NCBI RefSeq assembly: GCF_000355695.1
Contig: NC_020891.1
Location: 1,550,001-1,614,000, forward strand
Length of the DNA: 64,000 nucleotides
Source: Clavibacter nebraskensis NCPPB 2581
GTDB lineage: Bacteria > Actinomycetota > Actinomycetes > Actinomycetales > Microbacteriaceae
Direction: 5' to 3'
Notes under the pieces: model-generated
What the model was told of the DNA's origin: nothing
What the model saw: only the letters and a program-made list of their open reading frames with translations
Database searches by the model: none
Part shown: positions 9,201-16,901 of the stretch, piece by piece
Layout of the letters: every line of letters starts with the position of its first letter
Numbering within the stretch: the stretch's first letter is position 1
Made by a program: the position numbers and the translations under genes

Positions 9201-9687
9201 ACTCGGCCAGGTGGCGGGAGGCGAGCGCGTGGTCGCCCGCCGCGACGGCGCGGCCGACGTCCGAGTCGGGCCCGAGCATGACGGTGCCGACGGGCCCCTC
9301 CTCGCCGAGCAGGAACGCGGGCGGCCGGGTGCGCGCGATGCCGGCCTGGGCGCTGCGGGCGGTGCTCCTCGCCGTGCCGCGCCCGTGGCTCGCGCTGATG
9401 AGCCGGCTGAGCGCCGCCCAGCCCTGGCCGCGGGTGCCGCCGTGCGCGAGCACCGTGATGCGGCCCGGGTGCTCGCCCGTGAGCCCGAGCTCCGCGCCGA
9501 CGACGGGGGAGACCCCGGCGGCGATGGAGCGGCGGATGTGGCGGACGGCCCCGTACAGCCCGTCGCGGTCGGTGATCGCCGCGGCCGACGCGCCCTCGGA
9601 CGCGACCCGGTCGACGAGCGCCTCGGGCGCCGAGGTGCCGAAGTGGGCGGAGAAGGCGGACGCGACGTGCAGGTGGGTGAAGCTCAC
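6262..9687 (-). CDS. dnaE2: Error-prone DNA polymerase III alpha subunit DnaE2
   Basis: A 1141-residue C-family polymerase, the usual length for DnaE2 and shorter than replicative DnaE1. Order seen: N-terminal PHP domain (HLHVASAFSAHFG; AAITDRDGLYGA), palm with PDIDIDVESARRHEVY, fingers and thumb (ARGSGAGSLVNYLL; GSFGFCKAHGAAFA), a helix-hairpin-helix region and a C-terminal OB fold (VVFISLDDGSGCSDSTFFD). It carries out translesion synthesis on damaged templates and normally works with ImuA/ImuB; neither is encoded in this window. The GTG at 9687 starts the PHP domain. A LexA box lies 48 bases upstream, so SOS induction is expected. Confidence 0.93.
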   Translation of the reverse strand: MSFTHLHVASAFSAHFGTSAPEALVDRVASEGASAAAITDRDGLYGAVRHIRRSIAAGVSPVVGAELGLTGEHPGRITVLAHGGTRGQGWAALSRLISASHGRGTARSTARSAQAGIARTRPPAFLLGEEGPVGTVMLGPDSDVGRAVAAGDHALASRHLAEWARLLPGAVVVEVVCHFTEPGESASLRHAARMLELADAHRVPAVLTNAARYLEPDDALTGDVLDSAGTLRPLGSFRPQPNGQAWLKTPAEMQGIAREVAGASSLDRRAGEALLRATEELADRCRLDPDADLAWRKPKLPEKSVIGVTGDPDEALWRKAEVGVTERFGHVDEAMRQRVLARMRTELTTITGFGFATYFLTVADVCALMRDMGVRNQARGSGAGSLVNYLLRISNVDPLEHDLLFERFLGKVRSTLPDIDIDVESARRHEVYHRVFERYGSNRVTLLSMQNTYRARGAARDAGLALDLDEQQIDFIAKNIWRFNAREFRAVLETKPELKPIADLVRDDPSIDLLVDLTERLDRLPRHISMHPCGVILGDSDLLSTSPVQPSGMGLPMSQFDKDDIDDMGLLKLDILGVRMQSTMAYALDEIHRIHGTRSAVAGGIPVDARYVHRDGRIELDEIPHDDEETFQAIRTTHTLGMFQIESPGQRELIGKMQPDVYEDLIADISLFRPGPMKGNMVAPFLDTKHGITRPDYLHPRFAPFLASTFGVVIYHEQVIRIFADCMQVSLAEADELRRNMERMDTVVEQAFRERTTAHVDGRTGRRPFSDADVERIWKALKGFGSFGFCKAHGAAFALPTWQSAWLKTHYPAEFLAGILTHDPGMYPKRLLLTEARRMGVPVLPLDVNRSTGVYRVERVAGEGTTGRTRIGELGIRLSLQDVHGMSQAELERIERGQPYDSISDFYAKAQPSRALLERLAAVGALDSLATSDEDAAAARGAASRGDVMAFARRLTARAARPQDPAGQLPLFVDDRDLIPRGSPDPDGRARVAAELDILQMEVTEHVLESYRPMLDELGVIPASQLLEVRSGSEVVVAGIRIATQTPPMRSGKRVVFISLDDGSGCSDSTFFDEAQQKAGPMLFGTRLLVIRGRTRRTGERGVSIQAEEAWDLKEMWARWQDARRQGDGGADGMDDAAQVA

Positions 9688-9734
9688 GCGCGCCTCCCTC
9701 GATGTCCGCCCGCGTCCTCCCCGGACGCAAGGTT

Positions 9735-9748
9735 CGAACGTATGTTCG
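9735..9748. promoter_or_regulatory. LexA (SOS) box, perfect palindrome
   Basis: CGAACGTATGTTCG matches the Gram-positive LexA consensus CGAACnnnnGTTCG exactly. It sits between dnaE2 (minus) and the zwf-like gene (plus). On the minus strand a TACACT -10 hexamer (9757-9762) lies just upstream, so bound LexA would cover the start of the dnaE2 transcript. On the plus strand it is 54 bases before the zwf-like ATG and just upstream of its -10. Confidence 0.9.
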
Positions 9749-9756
9749 ACTCGCCC

Positions 9757-9762
9757 AGTGTA
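9757..9762 (-). promoter_or_regulatory. -10 hexamer TACACT of dnaE2
   Basis: TACACT on the minus strand, 8 bases before the LexA box. The same hexamer stands before the second LexA box at 14642-14647, which supports both as real promoters. Confidence 0.5.
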
Positions 9763-9789
9763 GTTCGGCTGCCCGGCAGCCGCGACCCG

Positions 9790-9795
9790 TAGTCT
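9790..9795 (+). promoter_or_regulatory. -10 hexamer TAGTCT, leaderless start of the zwf-like gene
   Basis: TAGTCT is followed by cggagg and then the ATG at 9802. The GGAGG abuts the ATG with no spacing, so it cannot act as a normal ribosome binding site; a leaderless transcript is the better reading. Confidence 0.5.
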
Positions 9796-9801
9796 CGGAG
9801 G

Positions 9802-11169
9802 ATGACCAGCGAACCCTCCACCCTCGTCATCCTCGGCGCCAGCGGTGACCTCACGGAACGCCTCCTCCTGCCGGGTCTCGGCAGCCTCATGGCGAGCGAT
9901 CGGGGGCGCCGGATCCAGCTCATCGGCACCGGCCGGAGCGAGCGCACGCCTGCGGAGTGGACGAAGACGGTCAAGACCGCGTTCGACTCGGTGGACGCCA
10001 CGGGACGCCGGGCGGCGGGCATCGTCTCGTCCACGGAGTACATCCAGGCCGACCCCACCGACCTCGATGACCTGAAGCGCATCCTCGACGCGTGCGAGGG
10101 CGCGCCGGCCCTCTACTTCGCGCTCCCGCCGGCCATCTCCATCGCGGTCTGCGAGCAGCTGGCGAAGCTCGACCTGCCGGAGGGCACCACGCTGGCGCTC
10201 GAGAAGCCGTTCGGCTCGAACAGCCGCAGCGCCGCGCAGCTCAACCGCCAGCTGCTGAAGCTCGTGCCGGAGGACCGCATCCACCGCACCGACCACTTCC
10301 TCGGCCTCTCCACGGTGCTCAACCTGGTGTCGCTGCGCTTCGCCAACCGCTTCTTCGAGTCGGTGTGGAGCGCGAAGGACATCGAGAAGGTCGAGATCCT
10401 CTACGACGAGACGCTCGCGCTCGAGGGCCGCGCCGCCTACTACGACAAGTCGGGCGCGCTCGTCGACATGATCCAGAGCCACATGCTGCAGGTCCTCGCG
10501 GTCTTCGCTATGGAGCCGCCCGCGAGCATCGACCCGGACGACCTGCGCTCGAACATCGCCTCGGTCCTCCGCGCCACGGAGGTCTGGGACAACGACCCCA
10601 TCGCCCACAGCCGCCGGGCCCGCTACACGGGCGCCACGGTCGACGGCACCCGCATCCCCGCGTACGCCAAGGAGGAGGGGGTGGATCCGGCCAACGAGAC
10701 GGAGACGCTCGCCGAGGTCACGTTCGGCGTCGCCAACGCGCGCTGGGCGGGCGTGCCGTTCCACCTCCGCTCGGGCAAGGCCCTCAAGGAGGCGTCGAAG
10801 CGCATCATCGTCACCTTCAAGCCCGTCGCGCACCTGCCGCGGGGCCTCCACGGCTCCGCGCGTCCGGACCGCCTCATCATCGACCTCAAGCCCGACGGCA
10901 TCTCGCTCGAGGTCACGATGGACGGCACGGGCGAGCCCTTCACGCTCACGCAGTCCACGTTCCGCGCGGAGTTCGCCGAGCCCGAGCTCACCCCGTACGG
11001 CGAGGTCCTCGACGGCATCCTCGCGGGCGATCCCCGTCTCTCCGTCCGGGGCGACGTGGCCGAGCGCTGCTGGCGCATCGTCGCGCCCGTCATGCGCGCC
11101 TGGAAGGGCGATCGCGTGCCCATGGCCGAGTACCGCGCCGGATCCGCGGGGCCGACCGCCTGGCGCTGA
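9802..11169 (+). CDS. Glucose-6-phosphate dehydrogenase homologue with altered active site
   Basis: A 455-residue member of the Zwf family. The NADP loop GASGDLTERLLLP (about 12-24), EKPFG (134-138) and IQSHMLQVLAVFAMEPP are all in place. The signature RIDHYLGKE appears as RTDHFLGLS (162-170): Asp164 and His165 are kept, but the Lys that contacts glucose 6-phosphate is Leu169 and the Glu is Ser170. From known Zwf enzymes this Lys matters greatly for binding and catalysis, so the substrate may differ or activity be low. It is not next to tal, opcA or gnd, unlike the usual actinobacterial zwf. Probably a second, divergent paralogue. Confidence 0.82.
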   Translation: MTSEPSTLVILGASGDLTERLLLPGLGSLMASDRGRRIQLIGTGRSERTPAEWTKTVKTAFDSVDATGRRAAGIVSSTEYIQADPTDLDDLKRILDACEGAPALYFALPPAISIAVCEQLAKLDLPEGTTLALEKPFGSNSRSAAQLNRQLLKLVPEDRIHRTDHFLGLSTVLNLVSLRFANRFFESVWSAKDIEKVEILYDETLALEGRAAYYDKSGALVDMIQSHMLQVLAVFAMEPPASIDPDDLRSNIASVLRATEVWDNDPIAHSRRARYTGATVDGTRIPAYAKEEGVDPANETETLAEVTFGVANARWAGVPFHLRSGKALKEASKRIIVTFKPVAHLPRGLHGSARPDRLIIDLKPDGISLEVTMDGTGEPFTLTQSTFRAEFAEPELTPYGEVLDGILAGDPRLSVRGDVAERCWRIVAPVMRAWKGDRVPMAEYRAGSAGPTAWR

Positions 11170-11255
11170 CCGCTCGCGCCGGCCGCACCGGCCCCCTCCG
11201 CATGACGGCTCCCTGGGCGTCGTCGCCTCCCGGCGGCGGCGCCCTCGTCGCGTCC

Positions 11256-11261
11256 TAGCGT
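11256..11261 (+). promoter_or_regulatory. -10 hexamer TAGCGT, probable leaderless start
   Basis: TAGCGT followed by six bases and the ATG at 11268 of the dienelactone hydrolase gene; no ribosome binding site. Confidence 0.5.
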
Positions 11262-11267
11262 GAGGGC

Positions 11268-12017
11268 ATGCCCGTGACCCTCAGCGAGATCCCCCTGCCC
11301 GCGGCCGCGCCCGGAGCGTCGCCCGGGCTGCACGGCGTGCTGGCGGTGCCGGAGGGCGAGGGGCCGTGGCCCGCGGTCGTGGTGGTGCACGAGGCCTTCG
11401 GCGTCACCGACGTGATGCGCCGCCAGGCCGAGCGCCTCGCCGAGGCCGGCTTCCTCGCGCTCATGCCCGACCTCTTCTCCGCGGGCGGCGCGCGCCGCTG
11501 CCTGGTCGCCACCTTCCGCACGCTGGCAGCGGGGGAGGGCCGCGCGTTCGTCGACGTCGAGTCCGCCCGCCGCGCGCTCCTCGCCCGGGCCGACTGCACG
11601 GGCCGCGTCGGCGTCATCGGCTTCTGCATGGGCGGCGGGTTCGCCCTCGCGGCGGCCTCCCGCGGCTTCGACGCGTCGAGCGTCAACTACGGCATGCTCC
11701 CCGAGGACATCGACGGCGTGCTCGAGGGCGCATGCCCCATCGTCGCGAGCTACGGCGGACGCGACCGGCAGCTCGCGGGATCCGCCGACCGGCTCGAGGC
11801 CGCGCTGTCGGCGCACGGCATCGCGCGCGACGTGCGCGAGTACCCGGCCGCCGGCCACTCCTTCCTCAACGACGCCGAGATGGGTCCCCGGCCGCTCCGC
11901 CCGGTGCTGCGCGCGGTGGGCATGGGCCCGGAGCCCGCGTCGGCGGCCGACGCGTGGCGACGGATCGACGCGTTCCTCCACGCCCACCTACGCGACGCGG
12001 AGCGCACGGGCGCTTAG
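11268..12017 (+). CDS. Dienelactone hydrolase family protein
   Basis: A 249-residue DLH-family hydrolase. Visible are VVVVHEAFGVTDVMRRQAERLAE (oxyanion and Glu region), the Cys nucleophile in GFCMGGG, the acid in SYGGRD and the His in AAGHSFLND. The Cys-Asp-His triad is complete, as in carboxymethylenebutenolidase. No other gene for aromatic ring degradation is adjacent, so a housekeeping thioester or lactone hydrolase role is as likely as protoanemonin or dienelactone use. Confidence 0.87.
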   Translation: MPVTLSEIPLPAAAPGASPGLHGVLAVPEGEGPWPAVVVVHEAFGVTDVMRRQAERLAEAGFLALMPDLFSAGGARRCLVATFRTLAAGEGRAFVDVESARRALLARADCTGRVGVIGFCMGGGFALAAASRGFDASSVNYGMLPEDIDGVLEGACPIVASYGGRDRQLAGSADRLEAALSAHGIARDVREYPAAGHSFLNDAEMGPRPLRPVLRAVGMGPEPASAADAWRRIDAFLHAHLRDAERTGA

Positions 12018-12039
12018 CGCATCGGCCCTGCGCGCCGGG

Positions 12040-12067
12040 CTGACTCTCCACCGGCCTCGGCTACTCT
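12040..12067 (+). promoter_or_regulatory. Promoter candidate for the LCP gene
   Basis: CTGACT (12040-12045) and TACTCT (12062-12067) are 16 bases apart and fit -35 and -10 elements, giving a leader of about 50 bases before the ATG at 12125. Confidence 0.4.
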
Positions 12068-12124
12068 GTGGAGGATCCGGGTGCCCGCGCCCGGCGCTCC
12101 CCGCCCGGCGACGAGAGACCACCC

Positions 12125-13387
12125 ATGCAGCACGCCCCTCAGAGGACCCGCGCCGACCGGGCCCGCATCCGCGGCATCGCCCGGCACGGGCGTCTCCGCA
12201 CCCCGAGCGCCGGACGCGCCGTCATGAAGGGCATCGGCATGGTCGCCGCGGTGGCGTTCGCGGCCGCCGCGTCGCTGCTGACCATCGTCTTCGCGGACCT
12301 CTCCCGCACCGTCGCCGACAACACGGTCGACATCTCGGACGGACAGACGGTGCCGCCCTCGCTCGGTGGCATCGACGGCGGCGCCAACATCCTCATCGTC
12401 GGCAGCGACAGCCGTGCCGGCCAGGGCGACGGGTACGGCGCCGCGAAGGACGTGGGCACGGCCACGCTCAACGACGTCACGATGCTGCTGCACATCAGCG
12501 AGGACAGCAGCCGCGCCACGGTCATCTCCTTCCCGCGCGACATGCTCGTGCCGATCCCGGAGTGCGAGGGCCCCGACGGCACGAAGTACGCCGCCAGCTC
12601 CCGCGCCCAGCTCAACGAGTCCCTGTCACGCGGCGGGTTCGAGTGCACCGTCCGCATGGTCGAGGGACTCACCGGGCTCGACATCCCCTACGGCGGCGTC
12701 GTGCAGTTCAACGGCGTGGTCGAGATGTCCAACGCCGTCGGCGGCGTCGAGGTCTGCGTGGCCAACGGCATCTACGACAAGAAGACCGACCTGTCCCTCG
12801 ACCCCGGGCTGCACACCCTCCAGGGCAAGGACGCCGTGCAGTTCCTCCGCACCCGCTACGGCGTCGGCGACGGCAGCGACATCTCGCGCATCGGCAACCA
12901 GCAGGTGTTCCTGAGCGCGCTCGTGCGCACGATCAAGAGCACCGACACCCTCACCAACCCCGCGAAGCTGTACGGCATCGCGCGCGCCGTGGTCGACAAC
13001 ATGCAGCTGTCCACGTCGCTCGCCGACCTCGACACGCTCGTCTCGGTGGCGCTCACCTTCAAGGACATCCCGCTCGACGACGTCGTGTTCCTGCAGTACC
13101 CGGGCACGGTGCTCGCCAACGGGCGCGTCCAGCCGGACGAGGCGGCGGCCGCCCAGCTCATGGGCCTCCTCGCGTCCGACGCGGACTTCTCGCTCGGCCA
13201 GGCGGCGACGTCCGACGAGTCCGGCAGCGTGCCCGCCGAGGGCACCGCGACGCCGCCGGCCACGACCGCGCCGCCGGCCGACGGCTCGACGCCGACGACG
13301 CCGCCCACGGCGACGGCGGAGGTGCTCGACCCGAGCATCACCGGCCAGACGGCCGCGCAGAGCACCTGCTCCAACGGCCAGGGCTGA
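12125..13387 (+). CDS. LCP (LytR-CpsA-Psr) family cell wall glycopolymer ligase
   Basis: A 420-residue type II membrane protein. A basic N-terminus is followed by one membrane helix (about 34-57), then the extracytoplasmic LCP domain with NILIVGSDSRAG, VISFPRDMLVPIP and RTRYGVGDGSDISRIGNQQ, whose Arg and Asp residues bind the polyprenyl pyrophosphate. A Pro/Thr-rich low-complexity tail ends the protein. Family role: transfer of teichoic-acid-like or arabinogalactan-like polymers from a lipid carrier to peptidoglycan. The ATG at 12125 is preferred over one 57 bases upstream because the promoter candidate lies over the latter. Confidence 0.9.
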   Translation: MQHAPQRTRADRARIRGIARHGRLRTPSAGRAVMKGIGMVAAVAFAAAASLLTIVFADLSRTVADNTVDISDGQTVPPSLGGIDGGANILIVGSDSRAGQGDGYGAAKDVGTATLNDVTMLLHISEDSSRATVISFPRDMLVPIPECEGPDGTKYAASSRAQLNESLSRGGFECTVRMVEGLTGLDIPYGGVVQFNGVVEMSNAVGGVEVCVANGIYDKKTDLSLDPGLHTLQGKDAVQFLRTRYGVGDGSDISRIGNQQVFLSALVRTIKSTDTLTNPAKLYGIARAVVDNMQLSTSLADLDTLVSVALTFKDIPLDDVVFLQYPGTVLANGRVQPDEAAAAQLMGLLASDADFSLGQAATSDESGSVPAEGTATPPATTAPPADGSTPTTPPTATAEVLDPSITGQTAAQSTCSNGQG

Positions 13388-13415
13388 TCGGTCGGGCCGC
13401 GCCCGTCGGCGGCGC

Positions 13416-14114
13416 TCAGCGGCCGGCGGGGGCCTCGACGACGCGCGGATCCGGGAAGGCCGTCTCCACGGCGGGGGCGCCGGTGCCGCGGGCGCGCATC
13501 CAGACGAAGAAGCCCGTGAGGGTGAAGGCGCCGTAGAAGACGTACATGAAGGCGGACGCGTAGTAGCCGGCGCTCACGAGCAGCGGCACGCCGACGAGGT
13601 CGACCGCCACCCAGATCAGCCAGAACTCGACCCAGCCCTTGTCCATGCCGTAGGTGGCGAGGAGCGAGCCGACGAAGATCCAGGCGTCGGCCCACACGGG
13701 CTCGTAGGAGCCGAGCGCGCGGAAGACGGGCGTGAGGATCGCGGTGCCGCCGACGAGCGCGACGACGAGCAGGATCCGCTCGCGTCCCGACGCCCACTGC
13801 GGGACGACGGGCGCGCCGCCGTGCCGCGCCTGCTGCCAGCGGTACCAGCCGTAGACCGACACGGCGATGAACATGACCTGGCGCCCGGCCTGGCCGAGCA
13901 GGTTGACGGGATTCGGCGTGCCGAAGACGGCGCCGAGGAAGACGGTGAACAGGAGCACGTTGCCGACGATGCCGACGGGCCACGCCCACACCTTCCGGCG
14001 CATGCCGCCGAGCGCGCTGGCGAGGCCGAAGAGGTTGCCGACGATCTCGCGCCAGAGGATGGTCTGGTCGCCGATGCGGAGCTGCGCGTCGAACAGCCAC
14101 TCGAGTGCCGCCAT
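13416..14114 (-). CDS. pnuC: Nicotinamide riboside transporter PnuC
   Basis: A 232-residue membrane protein with about seven helices and the PnuC signatures WREIVGNLFGLASALGGM, WPVGIVGNVLLF, VYGWYRWQQ and the C-terminal FWLIWVAVDLVGVPLL. It facilitates uptake of nicotinamide riboside, trapped inside by phosphorylation. No NadR or other NAD gene is adjacent. The 133 bases upstream hold no riboswitch I can recognise. Confidence 0.9.
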   Translation of the reverse strand: MAALEWLFDAQLRIGDQTILWREIVGNLFGLASALGGMRRKVWAWPVGIVGNVLLFTVFLGAVFGTPNPVNLLGQAGRQVMFIAVSVYGWYRWQQARHGGAPVVPQWASGRERILLVVALVGGTAILTPVFRALGSYEPVWADAWIFVGSLLATYGMDKGWVEFWLIWVAVDLVGVPLLVSAGYYASAFMYVFYGAFTLTGFFVWMRARGTGAPAVETAFPDPRVVEAPAGR

Positions 14115-14247
14115 GCGGGATCCCTCCGTGCGCCGCGGTCCGGGTGACCTGCGTGCGGGACGCCGCGTGCGGCGCCGATGGGGTGAAGGCGCGGGCGCCC
14201 CCGGCTATTCCCCGGCGGGCCGCCCGGCCCCGGCGATGGGGGCTGCC

Positions 14248-14571
14248 TCAGGCGAACAGGCGCACGTCGAGCTCCTCGTCCGACGCGGTGACGAGCGACC
14301 AGCGGCCGCGCGCGTCGACGCTCAGGTCGAACGAGCCGTCGACCCGGCGCGCGCCCGTGGTGAGCGGCACGGCCTCGACGCGCCACATCCGCAGCTCCAG
14401 CAGGTGGGCGCTCGCGCCGCGGGGCGCCCGTCCCGTGCGCTGCCACCAGTCGACCCGCGCGATCCACCGCTCGGGCGAGCTCACCACCCCGTAGACCACG
14501 CCCCGCCAGGTGAACCGCAGCGGCGATCCGTCTCCCGAGAGCTCGACCTCCACGTCCTCGTCGATCCGCAT
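14248..14571 (-). CDS. DUF6504 family protein, SOS-controlled
   Basis: A 107-residue protein with core LRFTWRGVVYGVVSSPERWIARVDWWQRTG and the ending ELRMWRVEAV...GRWSLV, which I recognise as DUF6504. In many Actinobacteria this short gene sits inside the imuA-imuB-dnaE2 damage-tolerance operon. Here it stands alone with a strong AGGAG ribosome binding site and its own LexA box 43 bases upstream. A role in ImuB/DnaE2-dependent translesion synthesis is inferred from that association; its biochemical function is unknown. Confidence 0.8.
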   Translation of the reverse strand: MRIDEDVEVELSGDGSPLRFTWRGVVYGVVSSPERWIARVDWWQRTGRAPRGASAHLLELRMWRVEAVPLTTGARRVDGSFDLSVDARGRWSLVTASDEELDVRLFA

Positions 14572-14614
14572 GTGCCGCTCCTCTCGCCCGTCGCGCCGGC
14601 CGCGCTCCTGCGTT

Positions 14615-14628
14615 CGAACGGGTGTTCG
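14615..14628. promoter_or_regulatory. LexA (SOS) box
   Basis: CGAACGGGTGTTCG matches CGAACnnnnGTTCG with both arms perfect. It lies upstream of the DUF6504 gene on the minus strand, with a TACACT -10 hexamer at 14642-14647. The aldo/keto reductase on the other strand starts 197 bases away with its own ribosome binding site, so it is a less likely target. Confidence 0.88.
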
Positions 14629-14824
14629 AACTTCTGATCCGAGTGTAGGAACGGGCGCCGACATCCACGAGGGGAGCGGGCGGATCCACCTCACCCTCGA
14701 CCGGAGCCTGAGGGTCGCGTCCGGATCGCGCGCATCGGGCATGGATCCGTCGCCCGCCGCGTTGGCACCAGGGTCCCGAGGGCGGCAGACGCCCCCTCGT
14801 CATCGACACCCGAGGAGGGTCCAC

Positions 14825-15694
14825 ATGACCGACACCACCAGCCGCCCCGCCGAGGCCTCCGGCACCTTCGCCATCGGCGGCGACCTGCCCGTCGTCCGGC
14901 TCGGCTACGGCACCATGCAGCTGACCGGCGAGGGCGTCTGGGGCGCCCCCGAGGACCCGCACGAGGCCGTCCGCGTCATCCGCCGCGCCGCCGAGCTCGG
15001 CGTCACGTTCTTCGACACCGCCGACTCCTACGGCCCGTTCGTGGCCGAGGAGCTCCTCAAGGAGGCGCTCCACCCCTACGCCGACGACATCGTCATCGCG
15101 ACCAAGGGCGGGCTCACGCGCCCCGGCCCCGGGAACTGGCAGCCCGTCGGCCGCCCCGAGTACCTGCGCCAGCAGCTGGAGCTGAGCCTCCGCCACCTCG
15201 GCCTCGAGCGCATCGACCTCTACCAGCTGCACCGCATCGACCCCGCCGTGCCGCTCGCCGACCAGATCGGCGTGCTCAAGGACCTGCAGTCCGAGGGCAA
15301 GATCCGCCACATCGGGCTCTCCGAGGTGCAGGTCGACGACGTGAAGGCCGCACGCGAGATCGCCGACATCGTCTCCGTGCAGAACCTCTTCAACCTCGCC
15401 AAGCGCGACGCCGAGCCGCTGCTCGACTACGCCGAGGCCGAGGGCCTCGCGTTCATCCCGTGGTTCCCGCTCGCGACCGGCGAACTCGCGAAGGACGGCG
15501 GCCCGCTCGACGCCCTCGCGAAGCAGCACGACGCGCGCGCCTCGCAGCTCGCGCTCGCGTGGCTCCTGCGCCGCTCGCCCGTCATGCTGCCGATCCCCGG
15601 CACCAAGTCGGTCGGGCACGTGGAGGACAACATCGCCGCAGCGGGCATCGAGCTCACCGACGACGAGTTCCAGGCGCTCACCGACGCCGTCTGA
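14825..15694 (+). CDS. Aldo/keto reductase
   Basis: A 289-residue NADPH-dependent (alpha/beta)8-barrel reductase. The catalytic tetrad is present: Asp in FFDTADSYG, Tyr in the same motif, Lys in VIATKGG and His in YQLHRID. The cofactor motif IPGTKSVGHVEDN lies near the C-terminus. It resembles the YajO/oxidoreductase Tas group; substrate unknown, probably small aldehydes or ketones. A strong GAGGAGG ribosome binding site fixes the ATG, and a perfect hairpin terminator follows the stop. Confidence 0.92.
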   Translation: MTDTTSRPAEASGTFAIGGDLPVVRLGYGTMQLTGEGVWGAPEDPHEAVRVIRRAAELGVTFFDTADSYGPFVAEELLKEALHPYADDIVIATKGGLTRPGPGNWQPVGRPEYLRQQLELSLRHLGLERIDLYQLHRIDPAVPLADQIGVLKDLQSEGKIRHIGLSEVQVDDVKAAREIADIVSVQNLFNLAKRDAEPLLDYAEAEGLAFIPWFPLATGELAKDGGPLDALAKQHDARASQLALAWLLRRSPVMLPIPGTKSVGHVEDNIAAAGIELTDDEFQALTDAV

Positions 15695-15709
15695 TCCACC
15701 CCGACGCAC

Positions 15710-15743
15710 GAGGGCCCCGCGGGAGCGATCCCGCGGGGCCCTC
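15710..15743. terminator. Bidirectional terminator, 15-bp perfect stem with GCGA loop
   Basis: Arms 15710-15724 and 15729-15743 pair perfectly around the tetraloop GCGA (a GNRA loop). It lies between convergent stops of the reductase and App1 genes. No T run follows on either strand. Confidence 0.8.
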
Positions 15744-15766
15744 CGTCGTGCACGGCGGCGTCGGGG

Positions 15767-16876
15767 CTAGGTGCCGATCCGGGTGCCCGAGTCGTCGGCG
15801 AGGCCGAGGTCGTCGAGCTGGGCGAGCAGGCTCGCGCCGTCCGGGGCGTAGACCCACGGGATCGGGCTGTCGAGGGCGCGCTTCTCCGCCTTCGCCCGTC
15901 CGCCCGCGAGAACGGCCTCGCCCGCCGAGAGCTGCCGGATGAGGACGACCTCCACGTTGTCGGGGTGCTGCACCGCGAACTCGCCGTAGAGCAGCTCGTC
16001 GTGCTGGCCGTCGTCGCCCGCGAGGATCCACTTCACGTGCGGGAACTCCTCCGCGAGGCGCCGCAGGTTGTTGCGCTTGTGCTCCATGCCGCTGCGGAAC
16101 CACCGGTCGACGGTGGGGCCCCAGTCGGTGAGGAGGATCGGCCCCGGCGGATACAGGTTGCGCGACAGGAACCGCGTGAGCGTCGGCGCGACGTTCCACG
16201 CTCCCGTGGAGAGGTAGAGGACGGGCGCGCCCTCGTGCTGCAGGCGCAGGCGCTCGTAGAGCACGGCCATGCCGGGGGTGGGCGTGCGCGCGTGCTCGTC
16301 GAGCACGAACGTGTTCCAGGCGGCGAGGAACGGCCGGGGGAGCGCGGTGACCATGACGGTGTCGTCGATGTCGCTCAGGATCCCGGTGCGCACGTCGTCG
16401 CCCACGATGAAGACGGGCGCCTCGACGGTCTCGGACCCCTTCGCCCGGATGCGGATCGTGTGCCAGCCGCTCGGCAGGCTCGCCTCGACGACCTGGTCGA
16501 CGACGCCGCCGCGGTCGGCCCGCACGTGGTGCTCGGTGCCGTCGATCTCGACGACGACGTCCACGTCGGTGAGCGGCACGCTTGTGAAGCTCCGCCAGCC
16601 GCGGACGACCTTGTCGCCGGCCAGCGCGCGCTTGCTCTTCGGGTCGGTGAGGAGCACGCGGCAGAGGACGCGGACCCAGCGCACGGATCCGTAGCCGGCG
16701 TACGGCATGACGGTGGGCTTGAGCCCCCGCTTCCGGGCGCGGCCCTCGCGGATCTCGTGGATGCGGTCCTCGATGCGCGCCGCCCGGTGCAGCACGGGGG
16801 CGGCGGCCGGTGACTCGAGGAGCGTGCGGGTCGCGTGCTTCTTCTTCTTCGAGGAGGGGGCCACGGGCCCAGTCAA
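15767..16876 (-). CDS. App1 family phosphatase (DUF2183)
   Basis: About 369 residues. The HAD-like motif SDIDDT (168-173) and the contexts YLSTGAW and WILAGDDGQHDELLY mark the conserved App1 phosphatase domain, known from yeast as a Mg-dependent phosphatidate phosphatase. A beta-rich region (SFTSVPLTDVDVVVEIDG) precedes it. The start is uncertain: a TTG at 16876 or a GTG at 16864, neither with a clear ribosome binding site. It is 25 bases downstream of the SRAP-like gene on the same strand and may be cotranscribed with it. Substrate unknown. Confidence 0.82.
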   Translation of the reverse strand: MTGPVAPSSKKKKHATRTLLESPAAAPVLHRAARIEDRIHEIREGRARKRGLKPTVMPYAGYGSVRWVRVLCRVLLTDPKSKRALAGDKVVRGWRSFTSVPLTDVDVVVEIDGTEHHVRADRGGVVDQVVEASLPSGWHTIRIRAKGSETVEAPVFIVGDDVRTGILSDIDDTVMVTALPRPFLAAWNTFVLDEHARTPTPGMAVLYERLRLQHEGAPVLYLSTGAWNVAPTLTRFLSRNLYPPGPILLTDWGPTVDRWFRSGMEHKRNNLRRLAEEFPHVKWILAGDDGQHDELLYGEFAVQHPDNVEVVLIRQLSAGEAVLAGGRAKAEKRALDSPIPWVYAPDGASLLAQLDDLGLADDSGTRIGT

Positions 16877-16901
16877 CCAGACGCGGGGTGCCCGCCCGTC
16901 G

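Noticed and set aside
5833-9792. 1319-codon open frame on the plus strand
   Set aside because: Antisense shadow of dnaE2; repetitive His/Arg/Val-rich composition and no recognisable motif.
14115-14247. NAD- or thiamine-type riboswitch before pnuC
   Set aside because: No conserved riboswitch core was recognised in the 133 bases; only GC-rich sequence is seen.
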